64,000 bases of DNA. It comes from Burkholderiaceae bacterium (lineage in GTDB: Bacteria; Pseudomonadota; Gammaproteobacteria; Burkholderiales; Burkholderiaceae_C). Position 1 is the stretch's first letter, and each line of letters opens with the position of its first letter. Positions 35,912 to 46,540 of this stretch are shown here, piece by piece. Made by a program: the position numbers and the translations under genes. The DNA lies in contig JADMJJ010000047.1 in NCBI GenBank assembly GCA_018780645.1, positions 85,137-149,136 of the forward strand. The letters are read 5' to 3'. Below the pieces are notes generated by a model, which saw only the letters and a list, made by a program, of their open reading frames with translations, did not search any database and was not told where the DNA came from.

Positions 35912-37903
35912 TCATTGCAGACTCAAGAGCGCGGCACCATCGCCGACCTGGTCGCCGACGCCGAACATCAGCTCGGCGACAACGCCATCACGCGGCGCGG
36001 TGATGGTGTGCTCCATCTTCATTGCCTCCATCACTGCCAGCGGCTGGCCCCTGGTGACGGCATCGCCCACCTTGGCCAGGAAGGCGATCAGCTTGCCGGG
36101 CATGGGCGCGGTCAGGCGCCCGCCCTCGGCTGCGCCATCGCCGGCATGGGCGATCAAGTCCACCTCGGTAACCACGGCCGAACCGTGGGGCGCGAACACG
36201 CTGACCTTCTCGCCATGGGCATAGACCTGCAGCAGGGTGCGCTGTGACGCCAGGCCCTCGCCCAGCACCACCTGATGGCGCTCCAGGCCGGTGCTGTCAA
36301 CGGCCAGGGCGATCTCACGCCCCGCTACCGTCAGCACCATGCCGCCACCGTGGCGGCGCGCCAGCAGCACCTCGTGGTGTGTGCCCTGCACCTCGAGGTC
36401 GAAGCGGCGGTTGGCCGCACCGAACATGCGCCAGCCATCGGGCTTGGACCAGGGGTCCTTGTCCTGTTTGCTGGCCTCCAGTGCCAGCGCATGGGCCACG
36501 ACACCAGCGGCCACCAGCTCCAGCGCCAGCGGTGCCGACTCGAACAGCGCCTTGTGCTCGCGCGGGATCAGCGCCGTGTCCAGGTCGGCGCTGGCAAACG
36601 AGTGGCTGTTCACCACGCGGCGCAGAAAGGCCACATTGGTGTGCAGGCCGGCGATATGCGTGTCACGCAGCGCAGCATCGAGCCGGGCCAGCGCCTGGGC
36701 ACGGTCTTCACCCCAGACGATCAGCTTGGCAATCATCGAGTCGTAGTTGGGGCTGATCGCATCGCCCTCACCCACGCCGGAGTCGATGCGCACATCACCG
36801 CGCTCGAAGCTGACATGCGCCGGCCAGCGCGCCACATGCAGGGTGCCGGTGGCGGGTAGGAAGTTGGCGTCGGGGTTCTCGGCGCAGATGCGCGCCTCGA
36901 TCGCATGGCCCCGCATCGGAATGTCGGCCTGGGCCAGCGGCAGGCGCTCGCCGGCAGCAACCCGAAGCTGCCACTCGACCAGATCCTGGCCGGTGATCGC
37001 CTCGGTGACCGGATGCTCAACCTGCAGCCGCGTGTTCATCTCCATGAAATAGAAGCGTCCATCCTGCTCGGCGATGAACTCGACCGTGCCGGCGCCCACA
37101 TAGCCCACGGCCTTCGCCGCGGCCACGGCCGCATCACCCATCTGCTTGCGGCGCTCGACCGTCATGCCCGGGGCCGGCGCTTCTTCCAGCACCTTCTGGT
37201 GGCGGCGCTGCACCGAGCAATCGCGCTCGTGCAAGTAGACGCAATCGCCGTGCGAGTCGCCGAACACCTGGATCTCGATGTGACGGGGCTTCTGCACATA
37301 GCGCTCGACCAGCACCGCGTCGTCGCCAAAGCTGTTGATCGCCTCGCGCTTGCAGGAGGCCAGCGCGGCCTCGAAGTCCTCGGCCTTGTCCACCGCGCGC
37401 ATGCCCTTGCCGCCACCGCCGGCGCTGGCCTTGATCAGCACCGGGTAGCCGATGCGGTCGGCCTCGGCCTTCAGCAGCGCCAGGTCTTGACTGGCCCCGT
37501 GATAGCCCGGCACCAGTGGCACGCCGGCCTGCTCCATCAGCCGCTTCGACTCGGCCTTCAGGCCCATCGCCTTGATGGCCGACGGCGGCGGGCCGATGAA
37601 GGCAATGCCGGCATCGGCACAGGCCTGGGCGAACTCCTCGTTCTCGCTGAGGAAGCCATAGCCCGGGTGCACGGCCTGGGCCCCGGTGGCCTTGGCGGCC
37701 TCGATGATGCGCTCCCAGCGCAGATAGGAGTCGCGCGGCGCGGCGCCACCGATCAGCACCGCCTCGTCGCAGGCGCGTACATGGCGGGCCTGGGCATCGG
37801 CCTCGGAGTACACGGCCACGGTCTTCACGCCCAGGCGGCGCGCGGTCGCGGCCACACGGCAGGCGATCTCACCGCGGTTTGCAATCAGGATCTTGTTGAA
37901 CAT
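35912..37903 (-). CDS. mccA: 3-methylcrotonyl-CoA carboxylase, biotin-containing alpha subunit
   Basis: A 663-residue biotin carboxylase plus carrier protein. It begins MFNKILIANRGEIACRV, with the ATP-grasp motifs ASAGGGGKGMR and FMEMNTRLQVEHPVTE, a central linker, and a C-terminal biotinyl domain with Lys629 in AMKMEH. With the beta subunit at the head of the cluster it carboxylates 3-methylcrotonyl-CoA in leucine catabolism. It needs covalent biotin, which the bio genes immediately upstream supply. GGAGACAGAG precedes the ATG. The 102-bp gap to bioB is filled by a double REP-like element. Confidence 0.94.
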   Translation of the reverse strand: MFNKILIANRGEIACRVAATARRLGVKTVAVYSEADAQARHVRACDEAVLIGGAAPRDSYLRWERIIEAAKATGAQAVHPGYGFLSENEEFAQACADAGIAFIGPPPSAIKAMGLKAESKRLMEQAGVPLVPGYHGASQDLALLKAEADRIGYPVLIKASAGGGGKGMRAVDKAEDFEAALASCKREAINSFGDDAVLVERYVQKPRHIEIQVFGDSHGDCVYLHERDCSVQRRHQKVLEEAPAPGMTVERRKQMGDAAVAAAKAVGYVGAGTVEFIAEQDGRFYFMEMNTRLQVEHPVTEAITGQDLVEWQLRVAAGERLPLAQADIPMRGHAIEARICAENPDANFLPATGTLHVARWPAHVSFERGDVRIDSGVGEGDAISPNYDSMIAKLIVWGEDRAQALARLDAALRDTHIAGLHTNVAFLRRVVNSHSFASADLDTALIPREHKALFESAPLALELVAAGVVAHALALEASKQDKDPWSKPDGWRMFGAANRRFDLEVQGTHHEVLLARRHGGGMVLTVAGREIALAVDSTGLERHQVVLGEGLASQRTLLQVYAHGEKVSVFAPHGSAVVTEVDLIAHAGDGAAEGGRLTAPMPGKLIAFLAKVGDAVTRGQPLAVMEAMKMEHTITAPRDGVVAELMFGVGDQVGDGAALLSLQ

Positions 37904-37924
37904 CTCTGTCTCCAGTTCAGCTTG

Positions 37925-37997
37925 GTAGCCCGGATGCCAATCCGGGGTGGCTCATCGGCGATTCGTCCCGGATTGCGCTGCGCTTCATCCGGGCTAC
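37925..37997. repeat. REPIN-like inverted pair of REP units
   Basis: GTAGCCCGGAT (37925-37935) pairs with ATCCGGGCTAC (37987-37997), and internally AATCCGGG (37939-37946) pairs with CCCGGATT (37967-37974). The two halves are inverted REP units separated by about 20 bp, which is the structure of a REPIN. It fills the bioB-mccA gap and could form a long hairpin in the transcript. A single unit occurs at 35885. Confidence 0.8.
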
Positions 37998-38005
37998 GGG
38001 GTTCA

Positions 38006-39016
38006 TCAATGCGTCGAGGCAAGCCCGGCCTCGGTCGAGCAGCGCATGCCCAGGCGCTTGAGCAGCGCGCGATCGGCCTCGGCCTGCGGGTTGCTGGTGG
38101 TCAGCAATTTGTCGCCGTAGAACATGCTGTTGGCGCCGGCCAGGAAGCACAGCGTCTGCATGGTCTCTGGCATCTGTTCGCGGCCGGCCGACAGGCGCAC
38201 CATCGCGCGGGGCATGGCGATGCGGGCCACGGCGATCGTGCGGATGAACTCCAGCGGGTCCAGTTCGGCCGTGCCGGCCAGCGGCGTGCCTTCGACCTGG
38301 ACCAGGTTGTTGATAGGCACCGACTCGGGGTAGGGGTCCAGATTGGCCAGCTGCACGATCAGGCCGGCCCGCTGGCGGCGCGTCTCGCCCATGCCGACGA
38401 TGCCGCCCGAGCAGACCTTGAGCCCGACAGTGCGCACGCGGTCCAAGGTGTCCAGCCGGTCCTGGTAGGTGCGGGTGGTGATGATCTGGCCGTAGAACTC
38501 GGGCGCGGTGTCGAGGTTGTGGTTGTAGTAGTCCAGGCCCGCGTCGCGCAAGCGTTCGGCCTGGCCGTCGGCCAGCATGCCGGCGGTCAGGCAGGTCTCC
38601 AGGCCCATCGCCTTCACTTCCCTGACCATCTCGCCGATGGCTTCCAGATGCCGGTCTTTGGGCGAACGCCAGGCCGCACCCATGCAGAAGCGCGTCGCGC
38701 CATTGGCCTTGGCTGCGCGGGCGGCCTCGACCACCTCCTGCAGCGGAATCAGCTTGTCGGCCTTCAGACCCGTGTCGAAGTGGGCCGACTGCGGGCAGTA
38801 GGCGCAGTCTTCCTCGCAGCCGCCGGTCTTGATCGACAGCAGCGTGGACAGCTGCACCGCGTTGGCATCGAAATGCTCACGATGCACCTGCTGGGCGCGG
38901 AACATCAGGTCGTTGAACGGCAGCTCGAACAGGGCCGCCGCCTCGTCGACCGTCCAGGCCCTGCTGTTGCGGCGATGTTCGTCGGTGGTCGGTGTCAGGG
39001 TCTGGATTTGGTTCAT
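38006..39016 (-). CDS. bioB: biotin synthase
   Basis: A 336-residue radical-SAM enzyme inserting sulfur into dethiobiotin. The SAM cluster motif is [13 protein letters not shown] (Cys67, Cys71, Cys74). The [2Fe-2S] ligands lie in later motifs such as [11 protein letters not shown] and the conserved Arg in [16 protein letters not shown]. It starts inside the bioD stop (ATGA overlap). The terminal segment [14 protein letters not shown] carries an extra Cys. Part of a bioA-bioF-bioD-bioB run embedded in the leucine cluster. Confidence 0.97.
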   Translation of the reverse strand: MNQIQTLTPTTDEHRRNSRAWTVDEAAALFELPFNDLMFRAQQVHREHFDANAVQLSTLLSIKTGGCEEDCAYCPQSAHFDTGLKADKLIPLQEVVEAARAAKANGATRFCMGAAWRSPKDRHLEAIGEMVREVKAMGLETCLTAGMLADGQAERLRDAGLDYYNHNLDTAPEFYGQIITTRTYQDRLDTLDRVRTVGLKVCSGGIVGMGETRRQRAGLIVQLANLDPYPESVPINNLVQVEGTPLAGTAELDPLEFIRTIAVARIAMPRAMVRLSAGREQMPETMQTLCFLAGANSMFYGDKLLTTSNPQAEADRALLKRLGMRCSTEAGLASTH

Positions 39017-39720
39017 GCGGATTCAGTCGTCAAGGTCTCGGCCAGGAACAGGCCGATGTGGTGATTCAGTGCGGCGGCCACGGCGGCCGGCGTGGGAGAT
39101 TCGAGGCGGGGCACGAGGCCCCAGCAGGGGGCGTTCAGATGCCGCTCCAACGCCTGCAAATTGTCTTGCAGATGGGGCATGCCGGGGTCCACCGTGTTGG
39201 CGACCCAGCCGGCCAGACTCAGGCCCCGCGAGCGAATCGCTTCGGCGGTCAGCAGCGCGTGGTTGATGCAACCCAGGCGCAGACCGACGACCAGCACGAC
39301 GGGCAACCGCAGATCGAGGGCGAGGTCGGCGGTGTCCCATTCAGAGGTCAGCGGCACGCGGAAGCCACCGACGCCTTCGATGACGGCGACATCGGCCCGC
39401 TCGGCCACGCGACGCACGGCCGCCAGCAACGGCCCGCGCTCGATCTCGCGGCCTTCCAGCCGGGCAGCGATATGCGGCGCGCAGGCGGCGCGGAACTGCA
39501 GCGGGCCGACCTCGGCGTCGCTCAAGCCCAGATTGCCGGCCTCGCGCAGCCGCTGCACGTCCTCGTTGATCCAGCGGCCATCGATGAAATCCTGGCCCGC
39601 GGCAATCGGTTTGATCGCGGCGACTTTCAGGCCCGCCTGCGCAAAGCGGTGCGTCAGGCCGGCGCTGACGCAGGTCTTGCCGATCTCGGTGTCGGTGCCG
39701 GTGATGAACAGGCCCCTCAT
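39013..39720 (-). CDS. bioD: dethiobiotin synthetase
   Basis: A 235-residue BioD using ATP and CO2 to close the ureido ring. The P-loop is GTDTEIGKT, the catalytic Lys is in [11 protein letters not shown], and [14 protein letters not shown] is the family's EGAGG region (Val replaces Ala). It overlaps bioF upstream and bioB downstream by four bases each, so the three are translationally coupled. The start is the ATG before RGLFITGT. Confidence 0.95.
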   Translation of the reverse strand: MRGLFITGTDTEIGKTCVSAGLTHRFAQAGLKVAAIKPIAAGQDFIDGRWINEDVQRLREAGNLGLSDAEVGPLQFRAACAPHIAARLEGREIERGPLLAAVRRVAERADVAVIEGVGGFRVPLTSEWDTADLALDLRLPVVLVVGLRLGCINHALLTAEAIRSRGLSLAGWVANTVDPGMPHLQDNLQALERHLNAPCWGLVPRLESPTPAAVAAALNHHIGLFLAETLTTESA

Positions 39721-40937
39721 GCTGAAGCCTCCGCGGCGGCCTGGGCCAGTGCGTCGAGCAGGCGCTGGATGTGGGCTTCGGTGTGCGTGGCGCACAGCGT
39801 GATGCGCAGACGCGCCGTGCCCGCCGGCACCGTTGGCGGGCGGATCGCGGGCACGCGCAGGCCCTCGCGCTCCAGGCGCGCGGCAAGCGCCAGCGCGGCG
39901 GCGTTGTCGCCGATGATCAGCGGCTGCACCGGTGTGTCGGACTCGGCCAGGCGCCAGCTCAGGCTTGGGTGTGAGGACAGGATTCGCGCGATGCCCTCCC
40001 GCAGCTGCGCCTGGCGCAGCCGCAGATTCTGGCGGCGCTGCTCGCCCTCGGTCGAGGCGATCAGCTCCAGGCTGGTCAGCAAGGCATGGGCCACTGCCGG
40101 CGGCGCAGCGGTGGTGAAGATGTACGGCCTTGCGGCTTGCAGCAGGTACTGCGTGATCGTCGGGTGCGCGACGACAAAGGCACCGGCCACGCCGGCCGCC
40201 TTGCCCAGCGTGCCGACCAGTATCAGCCGCTCGCTGCGCAGGCCGAAATGCGCCATGGTGCCGCGGCCCTGCGGGCCGAGCACGCCAAAACCATGGGCGT
40301 CATCGACGATCAGCCAGGCGTCATGCTGTTCGGCCAGAGCCAGCAGCTCGTCCAGCGGCGCCAGGTCGCCGTCCATGCTGAACACCGCGTCGGTGACGAT
40401 CAGCTTGATGCGGGCGGTGTTGGCTTGCAGCAGCGCGGCCAGCTGGGCCATGTCGCGGTGCGCGTAGCGCTGCACCTCGGCCTTGGCCAGGCGAGCGCCG
40501 TCGATCAGCGAGGCATGGTTCAGCTCCTCGGAGAAAATCACCGCGCCGGCATCGCCCAGCGCCGTCAGCACGGCCAGATTGGCCATATAGCCGGTGCAGA
40601 AGAACAAGGCCTGGGCCTGCGGAATCTCGCCGGACACGACCTCGGCCAACGCGCGCTCCAAAGCCGCATGGGCCGCCGAGTGGCCGCTGATCAGATGCGA
40701 GGCGCCCGAGCCTACGCCGTAGCGGCGCGCGCCGGCGATCAAGGCCTCGGCCAGTGCCGGGTGCGCGGCCAGGCCCAGATAGTCATTGCTGCAGAACATA
40801 AGCAGCTCGCGCGCCCGGCCATCGGAAGCGCGCACCGTTTGCACCGGCGCGGTGGCGCTCTCGGCCACGCGCAGCACGCGGGTCAGGTCCTTGGCGGCGA
40901 TGGCCTGAAGCTTGGTGTTGAGGTGCTCAAGCAGCAT
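39717..40937 (-). CDS. bioF: 8-amino-7-oxononanoate synthase
   Basis: A PLP-dependent alpha-oxoamine synthase of 406 residues, joining pimeloyl thioester and alanine. It has [36 protein letters not shown], the Asp/His of [12 protein letters not shown] and the PLP Lys in [14 protein letters not shown]. It begins 11 bp inside the end of bioA. Alternative starts a few codons upstream exist. Second gene of the bio run. Confidence 0.95.
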   Translation of the reverse strand: MLLEHLNTKLQAIAAKDLTRVLRVAESATAPVQTVRASDGRARELLMFCSNDYLGLAAHPALAEALIAGARRYGVGSGASHLISGHSAAHAALERALAEVVSGEIPQAQALFFCTGYMANLAVLTALGDAGAVIFSEELNHASLIDGARLAKAEVQRYAHRDMAQLAALLQANTARIKLIVTDAVFSMDGDLAPLDELLALAEQHDAWLIVDDAHGFGVLGPQGRGTMAHFGLRSERLILVGTLGKAAGVAGAFVVAHPTITQYLLQAARPYIFTTAAPPAVAHALLTSLELIASTEGEQRRQNLRLRQAQLREGIARILSSHPSLSWRLAESDTPVQPLIIGDNAAALALAARLEREGLRVPAIRPPTVPAGTARLRITLCATHTEAHIQRLLDALAQAAAEASA

Positions 40938-42246
40938 GGCCAAGCACCTCATCCAAGGTGGCGCTCACGGCGTCGAACAGAAATTTCGCCGTGGCGGCGT
41001 CGATCAGATAGGGCGGCATCAGATAGACGGTGCGGACTATCGGGCGTATCAGCAGCTCGCGCTCGCGCGCCGCCAGGTGGAAGCGCTCCGGGAAACGCTC
41101 GCCGGGCTGCTTCACATCGAACGCCAGCATCATCCCGCGCTGGCGCATGTGTTCGATGCGGGTGTCGCCTGCCAGCGGCGCGAAGGCATGGGCCAGCAGG
41201 CGCGCCTGCTCGATGTTCCGCTCCAGCACCTGGTCTTGCGCAAAGCGGTCCAGCACCGCATTCGCCGCCGCACAGGCCAGGGCATTGCCTGTGTACGAAT
41301 GCGAGTGCAGAAAGCCGCGCGCGACCTCGTCGCTCCAGAAGCTTTGATAGACGGCCTCGGTGGTCAGGACCAGCGACAGAGGCAGGGTGCCGCCGCTGAT
41401 GCCCTTTGAAAGGGTAATGAAGTCTGGCCACCCGCACGCCCCCTGCTCGAAGGCGAAGAACGTGCCCGAACGACCGCAGCCAACGGCTATCTCGTCGGCG
41501 ATCAAGTGCACCTCGAACTCGCCGCACAGCTGGCGCACCGCGCGCAGATAGGACGGCTCATGCATCGCCATGCCCGCAGCACATTGCACCAGCGGCTCGA
41601 TGATCAGCGCGGCGACATGACCGCGGCGTTCCGTCAGCACGCGCCGCAGGTCGGCCACCGCGCGGGCCTCCTGCTCCGGCCCCAGGCGCGAGTCGGGTGA
41701 CTCCACGACATGAGCGCGCATCAGCAGCGGGTCGTAGGCATCGCGGAACACGGCCACGTCGGTGACGGCCAAGGCGCCTATGGTCTCTCCGTGATAGCCA
41801 TGCTTCAGGCAGACGAACTCGCGCTTGTCCGTGAAGCCCAGATTGCGCCAGGAGTGAAAGCTCATCTTCAGCGCGATCTCCACCGCGCTGGCGCCATCGC
41901 TGGCGAAGAAGGTGTGGCCCAACGCATGGCCGGTCAGCGCCGACAGCTTCTCGGCCAGCTCCACCGCCGGCGCGTGCGTGCAGCCGGCCAGCATCACATG
42001 GGGCAGGACGTCGAGCTGGCGCTTGATCGCATTGTTGATGCCGGCGTCGGAATGGCCGAACAGGTTCACCCACCAGGAGCTGTTGGCATCGAAATAGCGG
42101 CGGCCCTCCATGTCGAACAGCCAGGCGCCCTCGCCCCGCGCAATCGGCAGCGGCGGCACCACGGCCGCCCGCGCCATCTGCGTGCAGGGATGCCACACCG
42201 CTGCGAGGCTGCGGCGTTGCAGGTCTTGTTGGGCGCTCAGTGACAT
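40927..42246 (-). CDS. bioA: adenosylmethionine-8-amino-7-oxononanoate aminotransferase
   Basis: A 439-residue class III aminotransferase using SAM as amino donor. It opens with VWHPCTQM, typical of BioA, then [41 protein letters not shown], the cofactor Asp in [14 protein letters not shown] and the PLP Lys in [10 protein letters not shown]. The ATG overlaps the stop of the upstream hydratase by one base (TGATG), so the biotin genes are translationally coupled to a leucine-degradation gene. Confidence 0.96.
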   Translation of the reverse strand: MSLSAQQDLQRRSLAAVWHPCTQMARAAVVPPLPIARGEGAWLFDMEGRRYFDANSSWWVNLFGHSDAGINNAIKRQLDVLPHVMLAGCTHAPAVELAEKLSALTGHALGHTFFASDGASAVEIALKMSFHSWRNLGFTDKREFVCLKHGYHGETIGALAVTDVAVFRDAYDPLLMRAHVVESPDSRLGPEQEARAVADLRRVLTERRGHVAALIIEPLVQCAAGMAMHEPSYLRAVRQLCGEFEVHLIADEIAVGCGRSGTFFAFEQGACGWPDFITLSKGISGGTLPLSLVLTTEAVYQSFWSDEVARGFLHSHSYTGNALACAAANAVLDRFAQDQVLERNIEQARLLAHAFAPLAGDTRIEHMRQRGMMLAFDVKQPGERFPERFHLAARERELLIRPIVRTVYLMPPYLIDAATAKFLFDAVSATLDEVLGHAA

Positions 42247-43025
42247 CAGCTCAGCCAACTTGGCTTGCTCTTGTTCAGGAAGCTCTGCACGCCCTCGCGC
42301 CCCTCGGCGCTGGCGCGGATGTCGGCAATACGCCGCGCCGTGTCATCGCGCAGCGCCGGCGTGATGGGCGCATGGGCCACGTCCTGCACCAGACCCTTGC
42401 AGGCACGCACGGCCATCGGGCCGTTGGCCATCAGGGCGGTGACCAGGGCGCCGACCTTCTCGTCCAGCGTCTCCGGCGTCGTCACTTCATGCACCAGGCC
42501 CAGACGATGCGCCTCGGCGGCCGAGAAGCGTTCGGCGGTGACGAAGTAACGCCGCGAGGCCTGCTCGCCGAGCGCCCGCACGACATAGGGACTGATCGTG
42601 GCCGGCAGCAGGCCCAGCTTGGCCTCGGACAGGCAGAAGCCCACGTTGTCGCTGGCCACGACGATGTCGCAGACGCTGACCAGGCCGACGCCACCGGCAT
42701 AGACATCGCCCTGCACCCGCGCGATCACCGGCACCGGGCAGCTGTAGATGGCCCACAGCATGTCGGCCAGCTTGCCGGCGTCGGCATGGTTCTCGTCCCA
42801 GCTGTAGCGGCCAATAGACTTCATCCAGTTCAGGTCGGCACCGGCGCAGAAGGCCTTGCCCTCGGCGGCCAACACGATGGCGCGCAGGCCCGGCTGGCTG
42901 GCCAGGCCGGTAAAAGTGGCGTAAAGCTCGGCAATCGTCTCTTCGTTGAAGGCATTGCGTAGCTCGGGCCGGGTCAGGGTGACGGTGGCCAGCGCGCCGT
43001 CGATATGCAGGCTCAAATTGCCCAT
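42246..43025 (-). CDS. liuC: enoyl-CoA hydratase, probable methylglutaconyl-CoA hydratase
   Basis: A 259-residue crotonase. It has TRPELRNAFNEETI, the oxyanion-hole segment 'LAAEGKAFCAGADLNWMKSI' and the second oxyanion/catalytic region GDVYAGGVGLVSVCD with SEAKLGLLPATISPYV. The segment CAGADLNWM is typical of methylglutaconyl-CoA hydratases, which fits its position between the two MCC subunits and HMG-CoA lyase. The substrate assignment rests on context. Confidence 0.88.
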   Translation of the reverse strand: MGNLSLHIDGALATVTLTRPELRNAFNEETIAELYATFTGLASQPGLRAIVLAAEGKAFCAGADLNWMKSIGRYSWDENHADAGKLADMLWAIYSCPVPVIARVQGDVYAGGVGLVSVCDIVVASDNVGFCLSEAKLGLLPATISPYVVRALGEQASRRYFVTAERFSAAEAHRLGLVHEVTTPETLDEKVGALVTALMANGPMAVRACKGLVQDVAHAPITPALRDDTARRIADIRASAEGREGVQSFLNKSKPSWLS

Positions 43026-43033
43026 GATTTTTT

Positions 43034-44080
43034 TCAGTCCTCGACGTGGAAGGTTTCGGGCTGGGGCTCCTGGCGCAGCATGTGCGCCAGATCCAGCTCC
43101 GGGCAGGCGTGGCCCATGGCGGTGATCGCGGCGGTGATCTGGCCGCGGTGGTGCGTGCTGTGATTGAACACATGCTGCAGGCAGCCCAGAAAAGACAGTG
43201 ACACCGGCTCGCCCTTGCTGGTGCGGTAGTCCATGGTGCCGGCCAGGCGCTCGTCGCTCAGGCCCGCGATCACCAGCGCCCAGGCCTCGGTGCCTTGCTG
43301 CAGATCGGCGGCCAGGCGCTGGCGGTCGGTTTCGACCTCAGCGTTCAGCGCCAGCTGATTCGACTCGCCGCGCGCGAAGCGCGGCAACCACAGCAACTGC
43401 TCGCCGACACGCAGATGGTTCAAAGTGCCGTGGATGCTCTTGAAGAACAGTCCCGCGTCGCGGCGATAGTCGTCTTCGCTCAGCGTCGCAATGGCCGCCA
43501 GCAGCCGCTCGGTGGCCCAGCTGTTGTAGCGGGCCATGCGCAGCAGCGAGACCTGCAGCAGCGGTTGCGCCAGGGCCTTGACCATCACGATGCTGTGATA
43601 GGTCTTGCCGTCCCAGTGCACCTCCTTGACCGGCCTGTAGCCGCTGCGCTCGTAGCGGCTGCGCAGATGGCGGGCCGGCTTGGCCGTGTCCAGCGCCAGA
43701 TAGGCATAGCCCTGGCTCTGCGCAAAGTCCTCGGCGGTCTGCATCAGCCGCGCGCCCAGGCCCTGGCCCTGGCAGTCGGGGTCGACCGCGTACTGCGACA
43801 GGATGGCCGTGTCGCGGCGCAGATACCAGGGCGTGTCCAGGCACCAGCTGTCCTGCTCGGGCCGGTAGCGGCCGCGCACCAGCACCGTGCCGACCAGCTT
43901 GTCACCTGCAAAGGCGACAAAGCATTGGCCCTGGCCAATACGCTTGCTCGTCAACTCGACCGGCTGGTCGACGGCGGTGAAGTTCCAGCCCTGCTTGCCC
44001 AGCGCGGCGTAGGCCTTGTGCAGCAGCGCGGTCAGTGCTTCGAGCGAGTCGTCGGCTTGGAGGGGGCGGATGGTGATCAT
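43034..44080 (-). CDS. GNAT acetyltransferase fused to a DinB-like domain
   Basis: A 348-residue two-domain protein. Residues 1-168 are a GNAT N-acetyltransferase (LSQYAVDPDCQGQGLGARLM is the acetyl-CoA loop; ALDTAKPARHLRSRYERSGY follows). Residues 185-335 are a DinB/YfiT four-helix domain with the metal-binding His pattern: His in SIHGTLNHL and the pair in NHSTHHRGQI. DinB-type domains bind a divalent metal and often use bacillithiol, mycothiol or glutathione; GNATs acetylate amines. The fused activity is unknown. It is co-oriented with the leucine genes, nine bases from liuC, but has no obvious role in the pathway. Confidence 0.85.
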   Translation of the reverse strand: MITIRPLQADDSLEALTALLHKAYAALGKQGWNFTAVDQPVELTSKRIGQGQCFVAFAGDKLVGTVLVRGRYRPEQDSWCLDTPWYLRRDTAILSQYAVDPDCQGQGLGARLMQTAEDFAQSQGYAYLALDTAKPARHLRSRYERSGYRPVKEVHWDGKTYHSIVMVKALAQPLLQVSLLRMARYNSWATERLLAAIATLSEDDYRRDAGLFFKSIHGTLNHLRVGEQLLWLPRFARGESNQLALNAEVETDRQRLAADLQQGTEAWALVIAGLSDERLAGTMDYRTSKGEPVSLSFLGCLQHVFNHSTHHRGQITAAITAMGHACPELDLAHMLRQEPQPETFHVED

Positions 44081-44085
44081 GTTTC

Positions 44086-44487
44086 TCAGTGCTTCCAGAC
44101 TTTCAGGCCACGCAGCGATTCCAGCGCGTCGAAGTCGCGGTCCTTGTGCAGCAGGGCGTAGTCGTTTTCGATGCAGAAGGCCGCAACCAGCACGTCGATA
44201 CCGCTGCGCACCGTGTAACCCTGCCCGCGCAGGCTGCGGTAGTGTTGGACGGCAGCCAGGGCGAGCTCCTCGCCGCCGGCCACCTCGATGCTCAGGCCCT
44301 GCATCAGCAGGCTGGCCTGGCGCAGATCGCGCTCATGACGGAAGCCGCGCAGCACCTCGAACAGCACCAGATCGGGCACGACCAGGCGCACCTCGCCATG
44401 GTCCAGCAGATCCTGCAATTGCTCGACGGCCGGATGCCCGGCACCGGTGAAGAAGTCTATCCAGACGCTGGAGTCAACGACCAGCAC
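44086..44487 (-). CDS. vapC: VapC-type PIN-domain ribonuclease toxin
   Basis: A 133-residue PIN protein with the acidic metal site intact: Asp5 (VVDSSVWIDFF), Glu44 (LVLFEVLRG), Asp98 (SGIDVLVAAF) and Asp116/Asp118 (HKDRDFD). VapC toxins cleave tRNA or rRNA when freed from VapB. It starts with GTG within the end of vapB (14-bp overlap), the usual order for this module. It sits inside the leucine/biotin gene run. Confidence 0.92.
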   Translation of the reverse strand: MLVVDSSVWIDFFTGAGHPAVEQLQDLLDHGEVRLVVPDLVLFEVLRGFRHERDLRQASLLMQGLSIEVAGGEELALAAVQHYRSLRGQGYTVRSGIDVLVAAFCIENDYALLHKDRDFDALESLRGLKVWKH

Positions 44488-44728
44488 GGCGCTTGCCCGG
44501 TTTGGGTTCGCTGGTAACCAGGGCCTTGGGCTCGGGCGCGGTGGTCCAGTCTATGGCCTCGTCGCCCTCCCACTGCAGCTTGCCGCGCCACTTGAGGATC
44601 TCGCGGTAGGCGGCCTGGCGGGCAAGCAGTTTCAGCCCAGCCTCGACCGCGTCCTTCTTGGTCTTGAACGGGCCTGCCTGCAGCGCCTTCTCCATCAAGG
44701 CGTCGTCGATATCGATGTTGGTGCGCAT
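44474..44728 (-). CDS. vapB: VapB-type antitoxin
   Basis: An 84-residue antitoxin with a ribbon-helix-helix N-terminus (MRTNIDIDDALMEKAL, FKTKKDAVEAGLKLLARQ), typical of the DUF2191 VapB group, and a toxin-binding C-terminus containing LKWRGKLQWEGDE. It would repress its own promoter in the 38-bp gap after mccB and neutralise VapC. Confidence 0.9.
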   Translation of the reverse strand: MRTNIDIDDALMEKALQAGPFKTKKDAVEAGLKLLARQAAYREILKWRGKLQWEGDEAIDWTTAPEPKALVTSEPKPGKRRAGR

Positions 44729-44767
44729 GATGTGTTCACTATCAATGAAACATACACATTCTACGCC

Positions 44768-46375
<1,608 letters not shown>

Positions 46376-46504
46376 AGGGTCTCCAGTCGTCAAGGCGGCC
46401 GAAATGAGTTCGGCTCAATTTAGTCACAGCACGCCCACACTTTGTGTTTGAGGCAGCGCGAAGCCACAAGGATAATGCAGTGCAAAAATCAGCGCAAGCA
46501 ACAC

Positions 46505-46519
46505 TTGAGCTTTACTCAA
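46505..46519. promoter_or_regulatory. inverted repeat, candidate TetR operator
   Basis: TTGAG-CTTTA-CTCAA has perfect 5-bp arms and lies in the divergent gap between mccB and the TetR gene, close before the regulator's preferred GTG start. Position and symmetry suit an autoregulatory operator that would also control the leucine cluster. Confidence 0.5.
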
Positions 46520-46540
46520 ATATTGCGCAGAATCGGGCTC

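Noticed and set aside
37904..38005. Possible rho-independent terminator between bioB and mccA
   Set aside because: The dyad belongs to a REPIN-like repeat and lacks a U-tract.
36905..39064. 719-codon plus-strand open frame over mccA and bioB
   Set aside because: Antisense to two clearly recognisable enzymes, with no domain of its own.
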